A DNA stretch of 64,000 nucleotides, taken from assembly GCF_022919075.1 (NCBI RefSeq), contig NZ_CP095078.1, positions 2,418,001 to 2,482,000 on the forward strand, in the 5' to 3' direction. Position 1 is the first letter of the stretch. The number at the start of each line of letters is the position of its first letter. The notes beneath the pieces were generated by a model. That model did not search any database, was not told the DNA's origin, and saw nothing but the letters and a program-made list of their open reading frames with translations. This document shows, one piece after another, positions 7,805 through 17,293 of the stretch. This DNA comes from Nocardioides sp. W7 (GTDB lineage Bacteria > Actinomycetota > Actinomycetes > Propionibacteriales > Nocardioidaceae). A program made the translations under genes and the position numbers.

Positions 7805-8443
7805 GTGACCCAGTACTCCAGCGACTCGCTCGACCACCGGATGGGTGGTGGCGGCCTCAACGTCCTCGACGACCACATCTACCAGCGTCTCCTGCGTGAG
7901 CGGATCGTGTTCTTGGGCTCGGAGGTGCGCGACCAGAACGCCAACGCGATCTGCGCCCAGCTGCTGCTGCTCTCCGCCGAGGACCCGGAGGCGGACATCT
8001 TCCTCCACATCAACTCCCCGGGTGGCTCCGTGGACGCCGGCATGGCGATCTACGACACGATGAACTACATCCCCAACGACGTCGCGACGGTCGGCATGGG
8101 CCTGGCCGCCTCGATGGGCCAGTTCCTGCTCTGCGCCGGCACCAAGGGCAAGCGCTACGCCCTGCCGCACGCGCGGATCATGATGCACCAGCCCTCCTCG
8201 GGCATGGGCGGCTCGGCCTCCGACATCAAGATCCAGGCCCAGCAGTCCCTGCACATCAAGAAGGTGCTGCTCGACCTGATCGCCGAGCACACCGGCCAGC
8301 CGATCGAGCAGGTCATCGCCGACGCCGACCGCGACCGCTGGTTCACCGCCGAGCAGGCACTCGAGTACGGCCTGGTCGACCAGGTCGTCAAGAGCGCCCG
8401 CGACGCCGCAGACGAGGGCCGGCCCGCCCGGCAGAAGGACTGA
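7805..8443 (+). CDS. clpP1: ATP-dependent Clp protease proteolytic subunit 1
   Basis: A 212-residue ClpP serine peptidase. The catalytic Ser103 lies in GLAASMGQ, His128 in IMMHQPSSG, and the Asp is expected at about 177 in the DADRDRWF segment; the 25- and 49-residue spacings match the family. [21 protein letters not shown] forms the oxyanion-strand region. Actinobacteria need a mixed ClpP1-ClpP2 tetradecamer, and the second subunit follows after only 3 bases. The GTG start at 7805 agrees with the -10 box; no Shine-Dalgarno is present. A ClgR-like site lies upstream, implying induction by protein-folding stress. Confidence 0.97.
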   Translation: MTQYSSDSLDHRMGGGGLNVLDDHIYQRLLRERIVFLGSEVRDQNANAICAQLLLLSAEDPEADIFLHINSPGGSVDAGMAIYDTMNYIPNDVATVGMGLAASMGQFLLCAGTKGKRYALPHARIMMHQPSSGMGGSASDIKIQAQQSLHIKKVLLDLIAEHTGQPIEQVIADADRDRWFTAEQALEYGLVDQVVKSARDAADEGRPARQKD

Positions 8444-8446
8444 TCC

Positions 8447-9109
8447 ATGTCTGACTTCACCGCCCCCGGCGGCCTGGCCCCGGCCGGCCCCAGCGCCAAC
8501 TACTACATCCCGCAGTGGGAGGAGCGGACGTCGTACGGCTTCCGCCGCATCGACCCCTACGGCAAGCTGTTCGAGGACCGCATCATCTACCTCGGCACGC
8601 CGATCTCCGACGACGTCGCCAACGCGGTGATCGCCCAGCTGATGTGCCTGGAGTCGATGAACCCCGACCAGGACATCCAGATCTACATCAACAGCCCCGG
8701 TGGCTCGTTCACGGCGCTGACGGCGATCTACGACACGATGAACTTCATCAAGTGCGACGTGCAGACGGTGTGCATCGGGCAGGCGGCCTCGGCCGCGGCG
8801 ATCCTGCTGGCCGCCGGCACCCACGGCAAGCGTCTCGCCCTGCCGAACAGCCGGATCCTCATCCACCAGCCCTACACCGAGGGCACCTTCGGCCAGACCT
8901 CGGACATCGAGATCCAGGCCAACGAGATCCTCCGGATGCGCGAGCTGCTCGAGAAGATGATCAGCGACCACACCGGTCGTGACCTGGAGCAGGTCAGCCG
9001 CGACATCGAGCGCGACAAGATCCTGACCGCGGCGGGTGCCGTCGAGTACGGCCTCATCGACTCGGTCGTCGAGTCGCGCAAGGCCACGCCGGCGCTGAGC
9101 CGGTCCTGA
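8447..9109 (+). CDS. clpP2: ATP-dependent Clp protease proteolytic subunit 2
   Basis: A 220-residue ClpP. Ser115 in [11 protein letters not shown] and His140 in ILIHQPY form the active site with an Asp near 189 in the RDIERDK segment. The N-terminal extension ([25 protein letters not shown]) is the usual ClpP2 type, with the IPQWEER and G-F-R-R processing and docking region. It assembles with ClpP1 into the two-ring peptidase and provides the ring face that binds ClpX or ClpC1. The ATG is 3 bases after clpP1, so the two are co-translated. Confidence 0.97.
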   Translation: MSDFTAPGGLAPAGPSANYYIPQWEERTSYGFRRIDPYGKLFEDRIIYLGTPISDDVANAVIAQLMCLESMNPDQDIQIYINSPGGSFTALTAIYDTMNFIKCDVQTVCIGQAASAAAILLAAGTHGKRLALPNSRILIHQPYTEGTFGQTSDIEIQANEILRMRELLEKMISDHTGRDLEQVSRDIERDKILTAAGAVEYGLIDSVVESRKATPALSRS

Positions 9110-9123
9110 GCATTGCTCCGTGT

Positions 9124-9142
9124 CGGCCCCCGGACGGGGCCG
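9124..9142 (+). terminator. hairpin between clpP2 and clpX
   Basis: CGGCCCC and GGGGCCG pair exactly around CGGAC. No T tract follows. It could lower read-through from clpP1P2 into clpX; a TACCGT -10-like element lies 8 bases further on. Confidence 0.4.
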
Positions 9143-9201
9143 GCACGGGGTACCGTCGTGAAAAGTTTTTATGCACCTTGTCGAGTGGAGGATGACCTGC
9201 C

Positions 9202-10482
9202 GTGGCACGTATCGGTGACGGTGGCGACCTGCTGAAGTGTTCGTTCTGCGGGAAGAGCCAGAAGCAGGTCAAGAAGCTGATCGCCGGCCCCGGCGTCTAC
9301 ATCTGCGACGAGTGCATCGACCTGTGCAACGAGATCATCGAGGAAGAGCTCAGCGAGGGCACCGAGGTCAGCCTCGACGAGCTGCCCAAGCCGAAGGAGA
9401 TCTTCGAGTTCCTCAACTCCTACGTCATCGGGCAGGAGCAGGCGAAGAAGTCCCTCGCGGTCGCGGTCTACAACCACTACAAGCGGGTGCAGGCCGGCCT
9501 CCAGCCGGTGGCGGGCAAGCACAGCAAGGAGGAGGTCGTCGAGGTCGCGAAGTCGAACATCCTCGTGATCGGCCCCACCGGCTGCGGCAAGACCTATCTC
9601 GCCCAGACGCTCGCGCGGATGCTCAACGTCCCGTTCGCGATCGCCGACGCGACTGCGCTGACGGAGGCCGGCTACGTCGGTGAGGACGTCGAGAACATCC
9701 TGCTCAAGCTGATCCAGGCCGCCGACTACGACGTCAAGAAGGCCGAGACCGGGATCATCTACATCGACGAGATCGACAAGGTGGCCCGCAAGGCGGAGAA
9801 CCCCTCGATCACGCGCGACGTCTCGGGCGAGGGCGTCCAGCAGGCGCTGCTGAAGATCATCGAGGGCACCACCGCCTCGGTGCCGCCCCAGGGTGGACGC
9901 AAGCACCCGCACCAGGAGTTCATCCAGATCGACACCACGAACATCCTGTTCGTGGTGGGCGGGGCCTTCGCCGGCCTCGAGCACATCATCGAGCAGCGGG
10001 TCGGCAAGAAGACCCTCGGCTTCACCGCGGAGGTTCGCGGGGCGGCCGAGAAGGAGGCCGAGGACCTGCTCGCGCTGGTCCGGCCCGAGGACCTCACCAA
10101 GTTCGGCCTGATCCCCGAGTTCATCGGCCGGCTGCCGCTGATCGCCAGCGTCACCAAGCTCGACCAGGCCGCGCTCGTGCAGATCCTCACCGAGCCTCGC
10201 AACGCGCTGGTCAAGCAGTACCAGAAGCTCTTCGACATCGACGGCGTCGACCTCGAGTTCGCCGACGACGCCATCACCGCCATCGCCGACCAGGCGATGG
10301 AGCGGGGCACGGGCGCGCGCGGTCTGCGCGCGATCATCGAGGAGGTCCTCCTCCACGTGATGTACGACGTGCCCTCCCGTGGCGACGTCGCCAAGGTGAT
10401 CGTCACCCGCGAGACGGTCCTCGACAACGTCCCGCCGACCCTGATCCCGCGCGAGACCAAGCCCAAGAAGAAGTCCGCCTGA
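9202..10482 (+). CDS. clpX: ATP-dependent Clp protease ATP-binding subunit ClpX
   Basis: A 426-residue AAA+ unfoldase that recognises substrates and feeds them to ClpP1P2. The N-terminal zinc-binding domain uses C13, C16, C35 and C38; Walker A is GPTGCGKT at 124-131; Walker B is IIYIDEIDK; pore-loop GYVGEDVE and the sensor region [12 protein letters not shown] follow. The ClpP-docking IGF-type loop appears as LGFTAEV. The GTG start at 9202 is supported by GTGGAGGATGACC upstream. It is separated from clpP2 by 92 bases containing a hairpin and a possible promoter. Confidence 0.97.
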   Translation: MARIGDGGDLLKCSFCGKSQKQVKKLIAGPGVYICDECIDLCNEIIEEELSEGTEVSLDELPKPKEIFEFLNSYVIGQEQAKKSLAVAVYNHYKRVQAGLQPVAGKHSKEEVVEVAKSNILVIGPTGCGKTYLAQTLARMLNVPFAIADATALTEAGYVGEDVENILLKLIQAADYDVKKAETGIIYIDEIDKVARKAENPSITRDVSGEGVQQALLKIIEGTTASVPPQGGRKHPHQEFIQIDTTNILFVVGGAFAGLEHIIEQRVGKKTLGFTAEVRGAAEKEAEDLLALVRPEDLTKFGLIPEFIGRLPLIASVTKLDQAALVQILTEPRNALVKQYQKLFDIDGVDLEFADDAITAIADQAMERGTGARGLRAIIEEVLLHVMYDVPSRGDVAKVIVTRETVLDNVPPTLIPRETKPKKKSA

Positions 10483-10559
10483 CGAGGACGCGGCAGCGGC
10501 CTCGTCGAGAGGCGGAGGTCGAGTAGCGCCCACGGCCGAGCCGGCGAGGTCGTGACGGC

Positions 10560-10588
10560 GCGTATCGAGACCTGGGGTCTCGATACGC
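10560..10588 (+). repeat. perfect 13-bp inverted repeat with a 3-base loop
   Basis: GCGTATCGAGACC at 10560 is exactly mirrored by GGTCTCGATACGC ending at 10588 around TGG. This resembles intergenic palindromes that recur in Nocardioides-type genomes. It may also act as a terminator for the converging clpX and thioesterase genes. Confidence 0.8.
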
Positions 10589-10596
10589 TCGCTGGC

Positions 10597-10680
10597 GCTC
10601 GCTACTCGACCAGCGAGAGAAGGTCGCTCGCTACTCGACCAACGAGAGAAGGTCGCTCGCTACTCGACCAGCGAGAGCGG
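10597..10680 (+). repeat. 29-bp tandem repeat, nearly three copies, running into the thioesterase 3' end
   Basis: Units begin at 10597, 10626 and 10655 and read GCTCGCTACTCGACCAGCGA followed by GAGAAGGTC; copy 2 has one change (CAACGAG) and copy 3 is incomplete. On the minus strand each unit encodes S-L-V-E followed by a stop, and copy 3 supplies exactly those last codons and the stop of the thioesterase gene. Confidence 0.85.
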
Positions 10681-11112
10681 CCGCTCCAGCCCCGGCCCCA
10701 GCAGCGGAGTGGCGATCTCCCACATGTCGTCCGTGAGCGGCGTGGGCCGCAGCGTCTGCGGGTCGAGGTTGACCAGGACCCGACTGCCCTCGGCGTGCCG
10801 GACGGTGTGGTCGACCGAGAGCACCTCGAAGCGGTAGGTCACGCTCGAGCGGCCGGCCCGGTCGACCCACAGGTGCACGTCGAGGTCCTGCACCCCGACA
10901 ACCGGCAGGTGGTAGGTCAGCTCCAGGGCGCGGATCACCTGCACGGAGACGCCAGGGTCGGCGACCCAGCCCGCGTCGACCCAGAAGTCGAGGACAGCGT
11001 GGTCGAGGAGGACGGCGTACCCCGCGTGGTGGAGCATCCCGAAGCCGTCCAGGTCGTCGAGGTAGATCCGTTTGCGGATGACGACTCCGGCGGCGGTGTC
11101 GATGGTGCCCAT
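10660..11112 (-). CDS. hotdog-fold acyl-CoA thioesterase (4HBT family)
   Basis: A 150-residue single hotdog domain. IYLDDLDGFGMLHHAGYAVLLDHAVLDFW carries the 4HBT signature in which Asp in D-x-D-G-F-G and the following HH-x-x-Y helix form the active site. It probably hydrolyses an acyl-CoA thioester; the acyl group is unknown. The C-terminal SLVE and stop are supplied by an extragenic repeat, so the original end may have been replaced. It is divergent from a TetR gene across a 92-base gap holding a perfect 24-base palindrome, and is the likely target of that regulator. Confidence 0.8.
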   Translation of the reverse strand: MGTIDTAAGVVIRKRIYLDDLDGFGMLHHAGYAVLLDHAVLDFWVDAGWVADPGVSVQVIRALELTYHLPVVGVQDLDVHLWVDRAGRSSVTYRFEVLSVDHTVRHAEGSRVLVNLDPQTLRPTPLTDDMWEIATPLLGPGLERPLSLVE

Positions 11113-11172
11113 GCGCGCTCCAAACTATGCGTTCGATCGGTCGTATTGGCGGCAGCGTAGGCCGCTCTCGGC

Positions 11173-11196
11173 CTATACGTCCAGTCGGACGTATAG
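11173..11196 (+). promoter_or_regulatory. perfect palindromic TetR-type operator
   Basis: CTATACGTCC and GGACGTATAG are exact reverse complements around AGTC. The right arm contains TATAGT, the -10 box of the regulator gene, so binding would block its own promoter, and the thioesterase promoter lies about 50 bases to the left. Confidence 0.8.
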
Positions 11197-11197
11197 T
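11192..11197 (+). promoter_or_regulatory. -10 element TATAGT of the TetR gene
   Basis: It lies seven bases before the ATG at 11205 and is buried in the operator, implying a leaderless and autorepressed transcript. Confidence 0.5.
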
Positions 11198-11204
11198 TCG
11201 GGTC

Positions 11205-11807
11205 ATGGTGGACGAGCGGACCGACGGTCGGCGGGCGCGCGGGGACGCGACCCGGCGCCGGGTTGCGCTGGACGCGGCGATGATGGCGACGGTGGGGGGC
11301 CTCGACGCGATCACCCTCGGCTCCCTCGCGGAGCGGACCGGAGTCAGCAAGAGCGGCATCCTCACCGTCTTCGGCAGCCGCGAGGCCGTGCAGGTCGCGG
11401 CGGTCGGGCAGGCCCGTCGGATCTACGTCGACGCCGTCGTCCGTCCGGCCTGGGGTCGTGAGCCCGGCGCCGAGCGTCTGCGCGGGCTGGTCGAGGCGTG
11501 GCGGGAGTACGTCCGGGCGGAGGTCTTTCCCGGTGGCTGCTTCCTGGCCGCCACGTCGGTCGAGTACGGCCGGCGAGCCGGTCCCGTCGCGGAGGCGGTG
11601 CGCGGGCTCAAGCGCGAGTGGCTCGACCTGCTCGAGGCCGAGCTCACCACGGCGGGCTCGCGGCGGCCGGCCGATGACGCCTTCCGGCTCGACGCCTACC
11701 TCGACGCCGGCAACGCCCGCCACCAGCTGTGGGGCTCCCCGGAGCACCTGGAGGAGGTCGACCGGGCCTGCCGGCTGGCGTTCGAGGTGATCCCGGCTCA
11801 TGCCTGA
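11205..11807 (+). CDS. TetR/AcrR-family transcriptional regulator
   Basis: A 200-residue regulator. The N-terminal helix-turn-helix is DAITLGSLAERTGVSKSGILTVFGSREAV (about residues 38-66); the C-terminal half (FPGGCFLAATSVEYGRRAGPVAEAV) is the ligand-binding and dimer domain of the YjdC/TetR_C_16-like type. The ATG at 11205 is set by the -10 box and operator; frames further upstream run through the operator and are not coding. It probably represses itself and the divergent thioesterase. The ligand is unknown, but an acyl-CoA or fatty acid derivative would suit the neighbour. Confidence 0.85.
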   Translation: MVDERTDGRRARGDATRRRVALDAAMMATVGGLDAITLGSLAERTGVSKSGILTVFGSREAVQVAAVGQARRIYVDAVVRPAWGREPGAERLRGLVEAWREYVRAEVFPGGCFLAATSVEYGRRAGPVAEAVRGLKREWLDLLEAELTTAGSRRPADDAFRLDAYLDAGNARHQLWGSPEHLEEVDRACRLAFEVIPAHA

Positions 11808-11846
11808 TCGCGGGCACTGGTCTGGACCAATCCCCGCCTGAAAGGC

Positions 11847-11870
11847 ACCCCAGGTCCCGACAACTGGGGT
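11847..11870 (+). other. small hairpin in the leader of the low-complexity protein gene
   Basis: ACCCCAG pairs exactly with CTGGGGT around a 10-base loop, in the gap between the TetR gene and the next start. It may end the TetR transcript or structure the next leader. Confidence 0.35.
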
Positions 11871-11938
11871 CCTGGACGGTACGCCGACCACAATGGCCCG
11901 ATCAGCGGCATCGGGATCTGGCGGGAGGCGCAGGGACA

Positions 11939-12637
11939 GTGAGCAAGGAGCATCGACGTCCGCTCGTGGCGTTCGTAGTCCTGCTGATCGCCTGCGTGAT
12001 CGTGGTCGCGACCGGCCTGCGCAGCGAGGCCTTCCGCGGTCTCCTCGGCCGAGGTGCCGCACCGGTCGTGGCCGGCAGCACCCTGGTGCTCGAGACGGTC
12101 CGGCCCGACCGGGCCGACCCCACTCCGGCACCCCGCGCCACCCCTGCGGCGGCCCCGGACGTCCCGGCGTCACGATCGCGCGCCGAGCGGGCCCCCCGCC
12201 AGGCCGCGGCGTCGCGCGCCAGAGCGTCGAAGCCGTCGCGGGGCTCCGCGCGTCCGAACCTGTCCTCGACACCGGTCCGTCCGCCGGCCCCGTCGTCAAG
12301 CCCGCCGCCCGCCTCGGGCGCCGGCTCCGGGTCCGGTCACGGTCACGGCCGCGGACCGCGGGGCCACCACCACGGCGACGAGACCCGCGATGGCGGGAAC
12401 GGCAGCGGCAAGCACGACGACGGGGGGCGCGACGGCACCCGTGGCGGCCGCGGTCACGGCGACCACGAGCGCGACGAGGACCAGGGCCGCGGGCGCGACC
12501 ATCGCGATCGCGGGGACCACGGGGCGAAGGGACGCGGCGACCAGCGCCGTAGCGACCAGCACCGCGGCGACCAGGGCCGCGGTGGCCGGGACCGCCATGA
12601 CCAGGGCCGCGGCCACGGGGGCCGCGGCCGGTCCTGA
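11939..12637 (+). CDS. membrane-anchored low-complexity protein, Gly/Arg/His/Asp-rich tail
   Basis: A 232-residue protein starting at GTG 11939 after GGGAGGCGCAGGGAC. Residues about 8-30 (PLVAFVVLLIACVIVVATGL) form one membrane segment with a basic N-side, predicting an extracellular C-terminal portion. This has a Pro/Ala/Ser/Arg linker (70-120) and then a tail of about 110 residues built from G, R, H and D in short runs such as HGHGRGPRG and DQGRGRDH. No known domain is visible. The tail could bind metals, nucleic acid or anionic wall polymers, but this is speculation from composition. Homologues with divergent tails would support a surface role. Confidence 0.6.
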   Translation: MSKEHRRPLVAFVVLLIACVIVVATGLRSEAFRGLLGRGAAPVVAGSTLVLETVRPDRADPTPAPRATPAAAPDVPASRSRAERAPRQAAASRARASKPSRGSARPNLSSTPVRPPAPSSSPPPASGAGSGSGHGHGRGPRGHHHGDETRDGGNGSGKHDDGGRDGTRGGRGHGDHERDEDQGRGRDHRDRGDHGAKGRGDQRRSDQHRGDQGRGGRDRHDQGRGHGGRGRS

Positions 12638-12667
12638 GCGTCGCTCCCAGGGCGTGACCCCGAGGGC

Positions 12668-15307
12668 TCAGCCCTCGGGGGTGACCTCGGCCAGCTCCGC
12701 GTGGACGGCGAGCTCCTGACCGGCGTCCCCGGTGCTCGTGAACACCAGCTCGCCGGTGATCTTGCCGGTCCGGCGCAGGTCGTCGGCGGCGAGCTCGGCG
12801 GCCCGCACCAGCGTCTCCGGCCCGGTGACCTCGACCCGGGCCAGCTCGGCCCGCATCGAGACCTTGGCCTGGGACTTCGCGCCCCGGATGCCGACGAGCA
12901 CAGCCGCGACGGCGTCGACGGTGCTGGGATCGGCGGCTGCGGCGGCGCCGAGGTCGAGCGGGGTCGGCCAGGGGGCCCGGTGGATCGAGCCCTCCTGCCA
13001 CCACGACCAGACCTCCTCGGTGACGTACGGCAGGAACGGCGCGAGCAGGCGCAGCTGGACCTCGAGCGCGATGGCCAGGGTGGCCTTGGCCGAGGCGGTG
13101 TCGGTGCCGCCGTCTCCCCACGAATCCGGCGTGGCGTACGCGCGCTCCTTGACCAGCTCGAGGTAGTCGTCGCAGAACTCCCAGAAGAACTTCTCGGTGG
13201 TCTCGAGCGCGGTGGTGTAGTCGTACGCCTCGAACGCCTCGGTGGCCTTCGTGACGACCAGCGCAAGCCGCGCGAGCAGCGCGCAGTCGACCGGCGCGGC
13301 GACCTCGAAGGCGTTCAGCGCGCTCGCCCCGACGCCGCCGAGGACGAACTTGGAGGCGTTGAGGACCTTCATCGCCAGCCGGCGCCCGACCTTCATCTGG
13401 GTCTCGTCGAACGGCGAGTCCAGGCCGGGACGCGCCATGGCGGCGCGCCAGCGGACGGCGTCCGCGCCGAACTTGTCGAGGATCTCGGTGGGGACGACGA
13501 CGTTGCCCTTGGACTTGGACATCTTCTTGCGGTCCGGGTCGAGGATGAAGCCGGAGACCAGGGCGTGCGACCACGGGGCCGCCTGGTTCTCGAAGTGCGC
13601 GCGGACGACGCGGGAGAACAGCCAGGTCCGGATGATGTCGTGGGCCTGGGTGCACAGGTCCATCGGGAAGACCCGGTCGAACAGGTCCGGGTCGGACTCC
13701 CAGCCGCCCGCGATCTGCGGGGTGAGCGAGGAGGTGGCCCAGGTGTCCATCACGTCGGGGTCGCCGATGAAGCCGCCCGGCTTGCCGCGCTGGTCCTCGG
13801 TGTAGCCGCCGGGCGCCTCGGTCGACGGGTCGATCGGCAGCTGCTCCTCGCGGGGGAGCAGCGGGTGGTCGTAGTCGGGCTCGCCCTCGGCGTCGAGGGG
13901 GTACCAGACCGGGAACGGGATGCCGAAGAACCGCTGGCGCGAGATCAGCCAGTCGCCGTTGAGGCCGCCGACCCAGTTGTCGTAGCGGTGCTTCATGTGG
14001 CTGGGGATCCACTGGATCTCGGTGCTGCGCTCGAGCATCTCGCCCCGGAGCCCGGCGTCGCGGCCGCCGTTGCGGATGTACCACTGGCGGGTGGCGACGA
14101 TCTCGAGCGGCTTGTCGCCCTTCTCGTAGAAGTTCGTCATCCGCTGGGTCGGCTTCGGCTCGCCGTCGAGGTCGCCGGTCTCGCGGAGCTTCGCGACCAC
14201 GGCCTCGCGGGCGGAGAAGGCGGTCTTGCCCTTCAGCTCCTCGTACGCCGATGCCGCGGGCTCGTGGGCGAGCCACTCCGGAGTCTCGCGGGAGAGCCGG
14301 CCGTCGCGGCCGATCAGGGTGCGCACGGGCAGATCGAGCTCGCGCCACCAGGTGACGTCGGTGAGGTCGCCGAAGGTGCAGCACATGGCGATGCCGGCGC
14401 CCTTGTCCATCTCGGCGGCGGGGTGTGCCACGACCGGGATCTCCACGCCGAAGACCGGGCTGGTCACGGTGGTCCCGAAGAGCGGCTGGTAGCGCTCGTC
14501 GTCGGGGTGCGCGATCAGGGCCACGACGCTCGGGATCAGCTCGGGGCGGGTGGTCTCGATGTGGATCGGGGAGCCGTCCGGCTGGTGGAAGGCGACCCGG
14601 TGGTAGGCGCCGGCGTACTCACGTGCCTCCAGCTCGGCCTGTGCGACGGCGGTCTGGAAGGTGACGTCCCAGAGGGTCGGTGCCTCCTGGAGGTAGGCCT
14701 CGCCGCGGGCGAAGTTGCGCAGGAACGCGCGCTGGCTGGCGGTCTGCGCCTTCGGGCCGATCGTCGTGTAGTGCTGCTTCCAGTCGACCGACAGGCCGAG
14801 GGTGCGCCACAGCTGCTCGAAGACCTGCTCGTCCTGCTCGACGAGCTGCTCGCACAGGGCGATGAAGTTCGGCCGGCTGATCGGCACCTGACGCTTCGGG
14901 TCGGGCTTCTCGGGCGGGGTGAAGTCGGCGTCGTACGGCAGGCTCGGGTCGCACCGGACGCCGAAGTAGTTCTGCACGCGCCGCTCGGTCGGCAGGCCGT
15001 TGTCGTCCCAGCCCATGGGGTAGAAGACGGTCTTGCCGCGCATCCGCTGGAAGCGGGCGATCAGGTCGGTATGGGTGTAGGAGAAGACGTGCCCGACGTG
15101 CAGACTGCCGCTCACCGTCGGCGGCGGCGTGTCGATCGAGAAGACGTTCTCCCGCGGCTGGGTGCGGTCGAAGGCGTAGGTGTCGTCGGCCTTCCAACGC
15201 TCCACCCAGCGCTGCTCGAGTCCCTCGAGCGCAGGCTTGTCCGGTACGACGACGGCGCGTGGTGCGCTGGTCGTGTCGGGGGCCTGGTCCTGCTGGGTCT
15301 CGGTCAT
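12668..15307 (-). CDS. valS: valyl-tRNA synthetase
   Basis: An 879-residue class I synthetase charging tRNA-Val. The HIGH motif appears as [16 protein letters not shown] near residue 70, the KMSKS motif as [17 protein letters not shown], and an editing domain (CP1) lies between them. The C-terminal anticodon-binding domain ends in [10 protein letters not shown]. The length fits the shorter actinobacterial ValS form without the long C-terminal coiled coil. The ATG at 15307 ([11 protein letters not shown]) is preferred over the GTG at 15337. It is alone on the minus strand, tail to tail with the low-complexity gene (30 bases apart). Confidence 0.96.
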   Translation of the reverse strand: MTETQQDQAPDTTSAPRAVVVPDKPALEGLEQRWVERWKADDTYAFDRTQPRENVFSIDTPPPTVSGSLHVGHVFSYTHTDLIARFQRMRGKTVFYPMGWDDNGLPTERRVQNYFGVRCDPSLPYDADFTPPEKPDPKRQVPISRPNFIALCEQLVEQDEQVFEQLWRTLGLSVDWKQHYTTIGPKAQTASQRAFLRNFARGEAYLQEAPTLWDVTFQTAVAQAELEAREYAGAYHRVAFHQPDGSPIHIETTRPELIPSVVALIAHPDDERYQPLFGTTVTSPVFGVEIPVVAHPAAEMDKGAGIAMCCTFGDLTDVTWWRELDLPVRTLIGRDGRLSRETPEWLAHEPAASAYEELKGKTAFSAREAVVAKLRETGDLDGEPKPTQRMTNFYEKGDKPLEIVATRQWYIRNGGRDAGLRGEMLERSTEIQWIPSHMKHRYDNWVGGLNGDWLISRQRFFGIPFPVWYPLDAEGEPDYDHPLLPREEQLPIDPSTEAPGGYTEDQRGKPGGFIGDPDVMDTWATSSLTPQIAGGWESDPDLFDRVFPMDLCTQAHDIIRTWLFSRVVRAHFENQAAPWSHALVSGFILDPDRKKMSKSKGNVVVPTEILDKFGADAVRWRAAMARPGLDSPFDETQMKVGRRLAMKVLNASKFVLGGVGASALNAFEVAAPVDCALLARLALVVTKATEAFEAYDYTTALETTEKFFWEFCDDYLELVKERAYATPDSWGDGGTDTASAKATLAIALEVQLRLLAPFLPYVTEEVWSWWQEGSIHRAPWPTPLDLGAAAAADPSTVDAVAAVLVGIRGAKSQAKVSMRAELARVEVTGPETLVRAAELAADDLRRTGKITGELVFTSTGDAGQELAVHAELAEVTPEG

Positions 15308-15375
15308 AACCCGAAATCCTAGGCTGGCCGCCCTCACCTGCGAAAACCGGTTGTCACCGTGCCTAGCGTGGGCCC

Positions 15376-16275
15376 ATGTCCGCCGCTGTCCTCCGCCTGG
15401 ACCTGACCACCGATCCGAGCGCCTTCCTGGCCGCCGCGGGGGAGCTGCTCGCCGCCGACCCGGTGCGCACGACGCTGGTCGCGACGGTGACCGCGCGGGC
15501 GATCGCCGAGGACGAGCGCGGGGTGCTGCCGGGCCCGCACCCGCGCTGGTGGCTGAGCGTTCGGGACGCCGCGGACCAGGTGGTCGGGATCGCGATGCGG
15601 ACCGCGCCGTTCGCGCCGCACCCGGCGTACCTGCTGCCGATGCCGGACGAGGCGGCGGTCGCGCTGGCCCGGCTGCTGCACGAGCGGGGCGAGCCGCTCG
15701 GCGGGGTGAACGGCGCCCTCGTGCCGGCCCGCGTGCTCGCCGAGGAGACCGCCCGGCTGAGCGGCGGCACGACGACGGTGCAGGAGCGCACCCGGCTCTG
15801 GGAGCTGGGGGAGCTCGTCGCGCACGATGCCCCAGGCGGGCTCCGGATCGCGACCGCGGCGGACGTGCCGCTCGCGACCGCGTGGTGGAACGACTTCGGC
15901 GTGCTCGCCGCGGAGATGACCGGCCGGGTCGGCCCGCCCCACGGGTCGGAGTCGCTGAGCGAGGACGAGCTCGCGTCGCGGGTCGAGGCCGGCCTGGTCT
16001 GGCTCTGGGAGGACCCGGACGGCGAGGTCGTGCACCTAACCCACCACAACGTCCCGGCGTACGGCGTCGTCCGCATCGGCCCGGTCATCACGCCCCGCGA
16101 GCACCGGCGACGCGGCTACGCGGGCGCGGCGGTCGCGCAGGTCTCGGCCCGGCTCCGCGCGGAGGGGCACCGGGTCTGCCTGTTCACGGACCAGGACAAC
16201 CCGACGTCGAACCGGATCTACGCCGCGATCGGCTTCCGGCCGGTGGTTGACACCGCCAGCCTGGTCATCCGCTGA
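15376..16275 (+). CDS. GNAT-family N-acetyltransferase
   Basis: A 299-residue protein. The C-terminal half (about 150-299) is a GNAT domain: [31 protein letters not shown] contains the acetyl-CoA pyrophosphate-binding R-x-x-G-x-A turn, and [19 protein letters not shown] is the usual motif B ending. The N-terminal half ([20 protein letters not shown]) is a divergent GNAT-like region seen in two-domain actinobacterial members. Substrate unknown. Its 3' end overlaps that of the converging gene by 11 bases. Confidence 0.8.
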   Translation: MSAAVLRLDLTTDPSAFLAAAGELLAADPVRTTLVATVTARAIAEDERGVLPGPHPRWWLSVRDAADQVVGIAMRTAPFAPHPAYLLPMPDEAAVALARLLHERGEPLGGVNGALVPARVLAEETARLSGGTTTVQERTRLWELGELVAHDAPGGLRIATAADVPLATAWWNDFGVLAAEMTGRVGPPHGSESLSEDELASRVEAGLVWLWEDPDGEVVHLTHHNVPAYGVVRIGPVITPREHRRRGYAGAAVAQVSARLRAEGHRVCLFTDQDNPTSNRIYAAIGFRPVVDTASLVIR

Positions 16276-17293
16276 CGCGGCCGCCGAGGACGTCGGCGAT
16301 CGCGTCCTCGCCTGCCGCGCCGGGAGTCCAGGTCCCGTGCGCGCTGACGAAGTCGCCCGAGCACTGGTCGTCGACGAAGGCGGCCAGGTCACCGTCCGCG
16401 TCCTGGAGGAGCAGCAGCCGCTGCGGTCCTGTGTCGACGCAGCTGTAGGTCTCCTCGCGTGGCGGTCCGATGTGGGCGACCAGGTCGTCGCGGATCGTTG
16501 CGAGGCTCTCGACGTCCAGCTTGCCCTCGGTCGCGGCGTACTCGCGCGAGCCCAGGGGGTCGATCCGATAGCAGACCATGCCGGCCGTGACCGCGGACAG
16601 GTCGAACGAGGCGTTCCAGGTCGGTGCGCCCTGGGCGAGCCGCCGTCCGTCGGGGCAGGCCAGGGGTGGCGTGCCCGTGCGCTGCCGCTCGAGGTTGCCG
16701 GCGAAGGCGGCGAGCACCTCGCCCGCGCCGCGGTCGGTGCCGTCGATCGGGACGGACGAGCAGGAGCGCATCGACGAGCCGATCACGGCGGGCTCGCCGC
16801 CGCTGCGCTCGACGACCAGCACCCAGGGGTCGGGGATGACCATCATCAACGCGCACTGCGCCGGCAGGGAGTACGACGGCAGCGCCTGCACGTCGGCCAC
16901 GAAGGCCTCGGCCGCCTCGCTCAGCAGCGGCTCGTCGGACCAGCCGGAGAGGGTGTCCACGGCCTCGCAGGCACGCGCCGAGACGATCTCGCCGTCGAGC
17001 GCGGGCGGAAGGGCGGGGAGGGCGATCGGGCCGGCGGGGCAGGGGACGGCGCTCGGATCGGGCCGGGGGGCCGCGGCGTCGGGAGCGTCGTCGCCGCCGC
17101 TCAAGGTGAGCGGGACGAGGACGGCCACGGCCAGCGCGGCGGCAGCTCCGCCGCAGGCCAGGGCCCGACGGCGGCGGCGGCGGACGGCGCGGCCGCGGCG
17201 TGCCACGGCGTGGGCGCGCTCGGCAGGGGACAGTTCGGAGGTGCCCGGAGCGGTCTGCTCCAGGAGGTCGCGCAGGCGGTCGGTCTCGGTCAT
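16265..17293 (-). CDS. membrane protein paired with the SigE-family sigma factor
   Basis: A 342-residue protein whose basic cytoplasmic N-terminus (about 1-38, ending in a poly-Arg stretch) is followed by a single membrane helix (about 40-62) and a long extracellular domain with at least seven cysteines. No domain is recognised. Its ATG overlaps the sigma factor stop (17290-17293), a coupling typical of sigma and anti-sigma pairs, and the N-terminal segment DLLEQTAPGTSELSP could be the sigma-binding part. No zinc-binding HxxxCxxC motif is present, so it is not a classic ZAS anti-sigma factor. The anti-sigma role is inferred from position only. Confidence 0.55.
   Translation of the reverse strand: MTETDRLRDLLEQTAPGTSELSPAERAHAVARRGRAVRRRRRRALACGGAAAALAVAVLVPLTLSGGDDAPDAAAPRPDPSAVPCPAGPIALPALPPALDGEIVSARACEAVDTLSGWSDEPLLSEAAEAFVADVQALPSYSLPAQCALMMVIPDPWVLVVERSGGEPAVIGSSMRSCSSVPIDGTDRGAGEVLAAFAGNLERQRTGTPPLACPDGRRLAQGAPTWNASFDLSAVTAGMVCYRIDPLGSREYAATEGKLDVESLATIRDDLVAHIGPPREETYSCVDTGPQRLLLLQDADGDLAAFVDDQCSGDFVSAHGTWTPGAAGEDAIADVLGGRVSG

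Noticed and set aside
10597..10680. Possible CRISPR array at the 29-bp repeats
   Set aside because: The units are directly adjacent with no spacers and no cas genes are present.
12701..15322. An 873-codon plus-strand open frame opposite valS
   Set aside because: It mirrors valS codon by codon; valS has all catalytic motifs, and long antisense frames are expected at this GC content.
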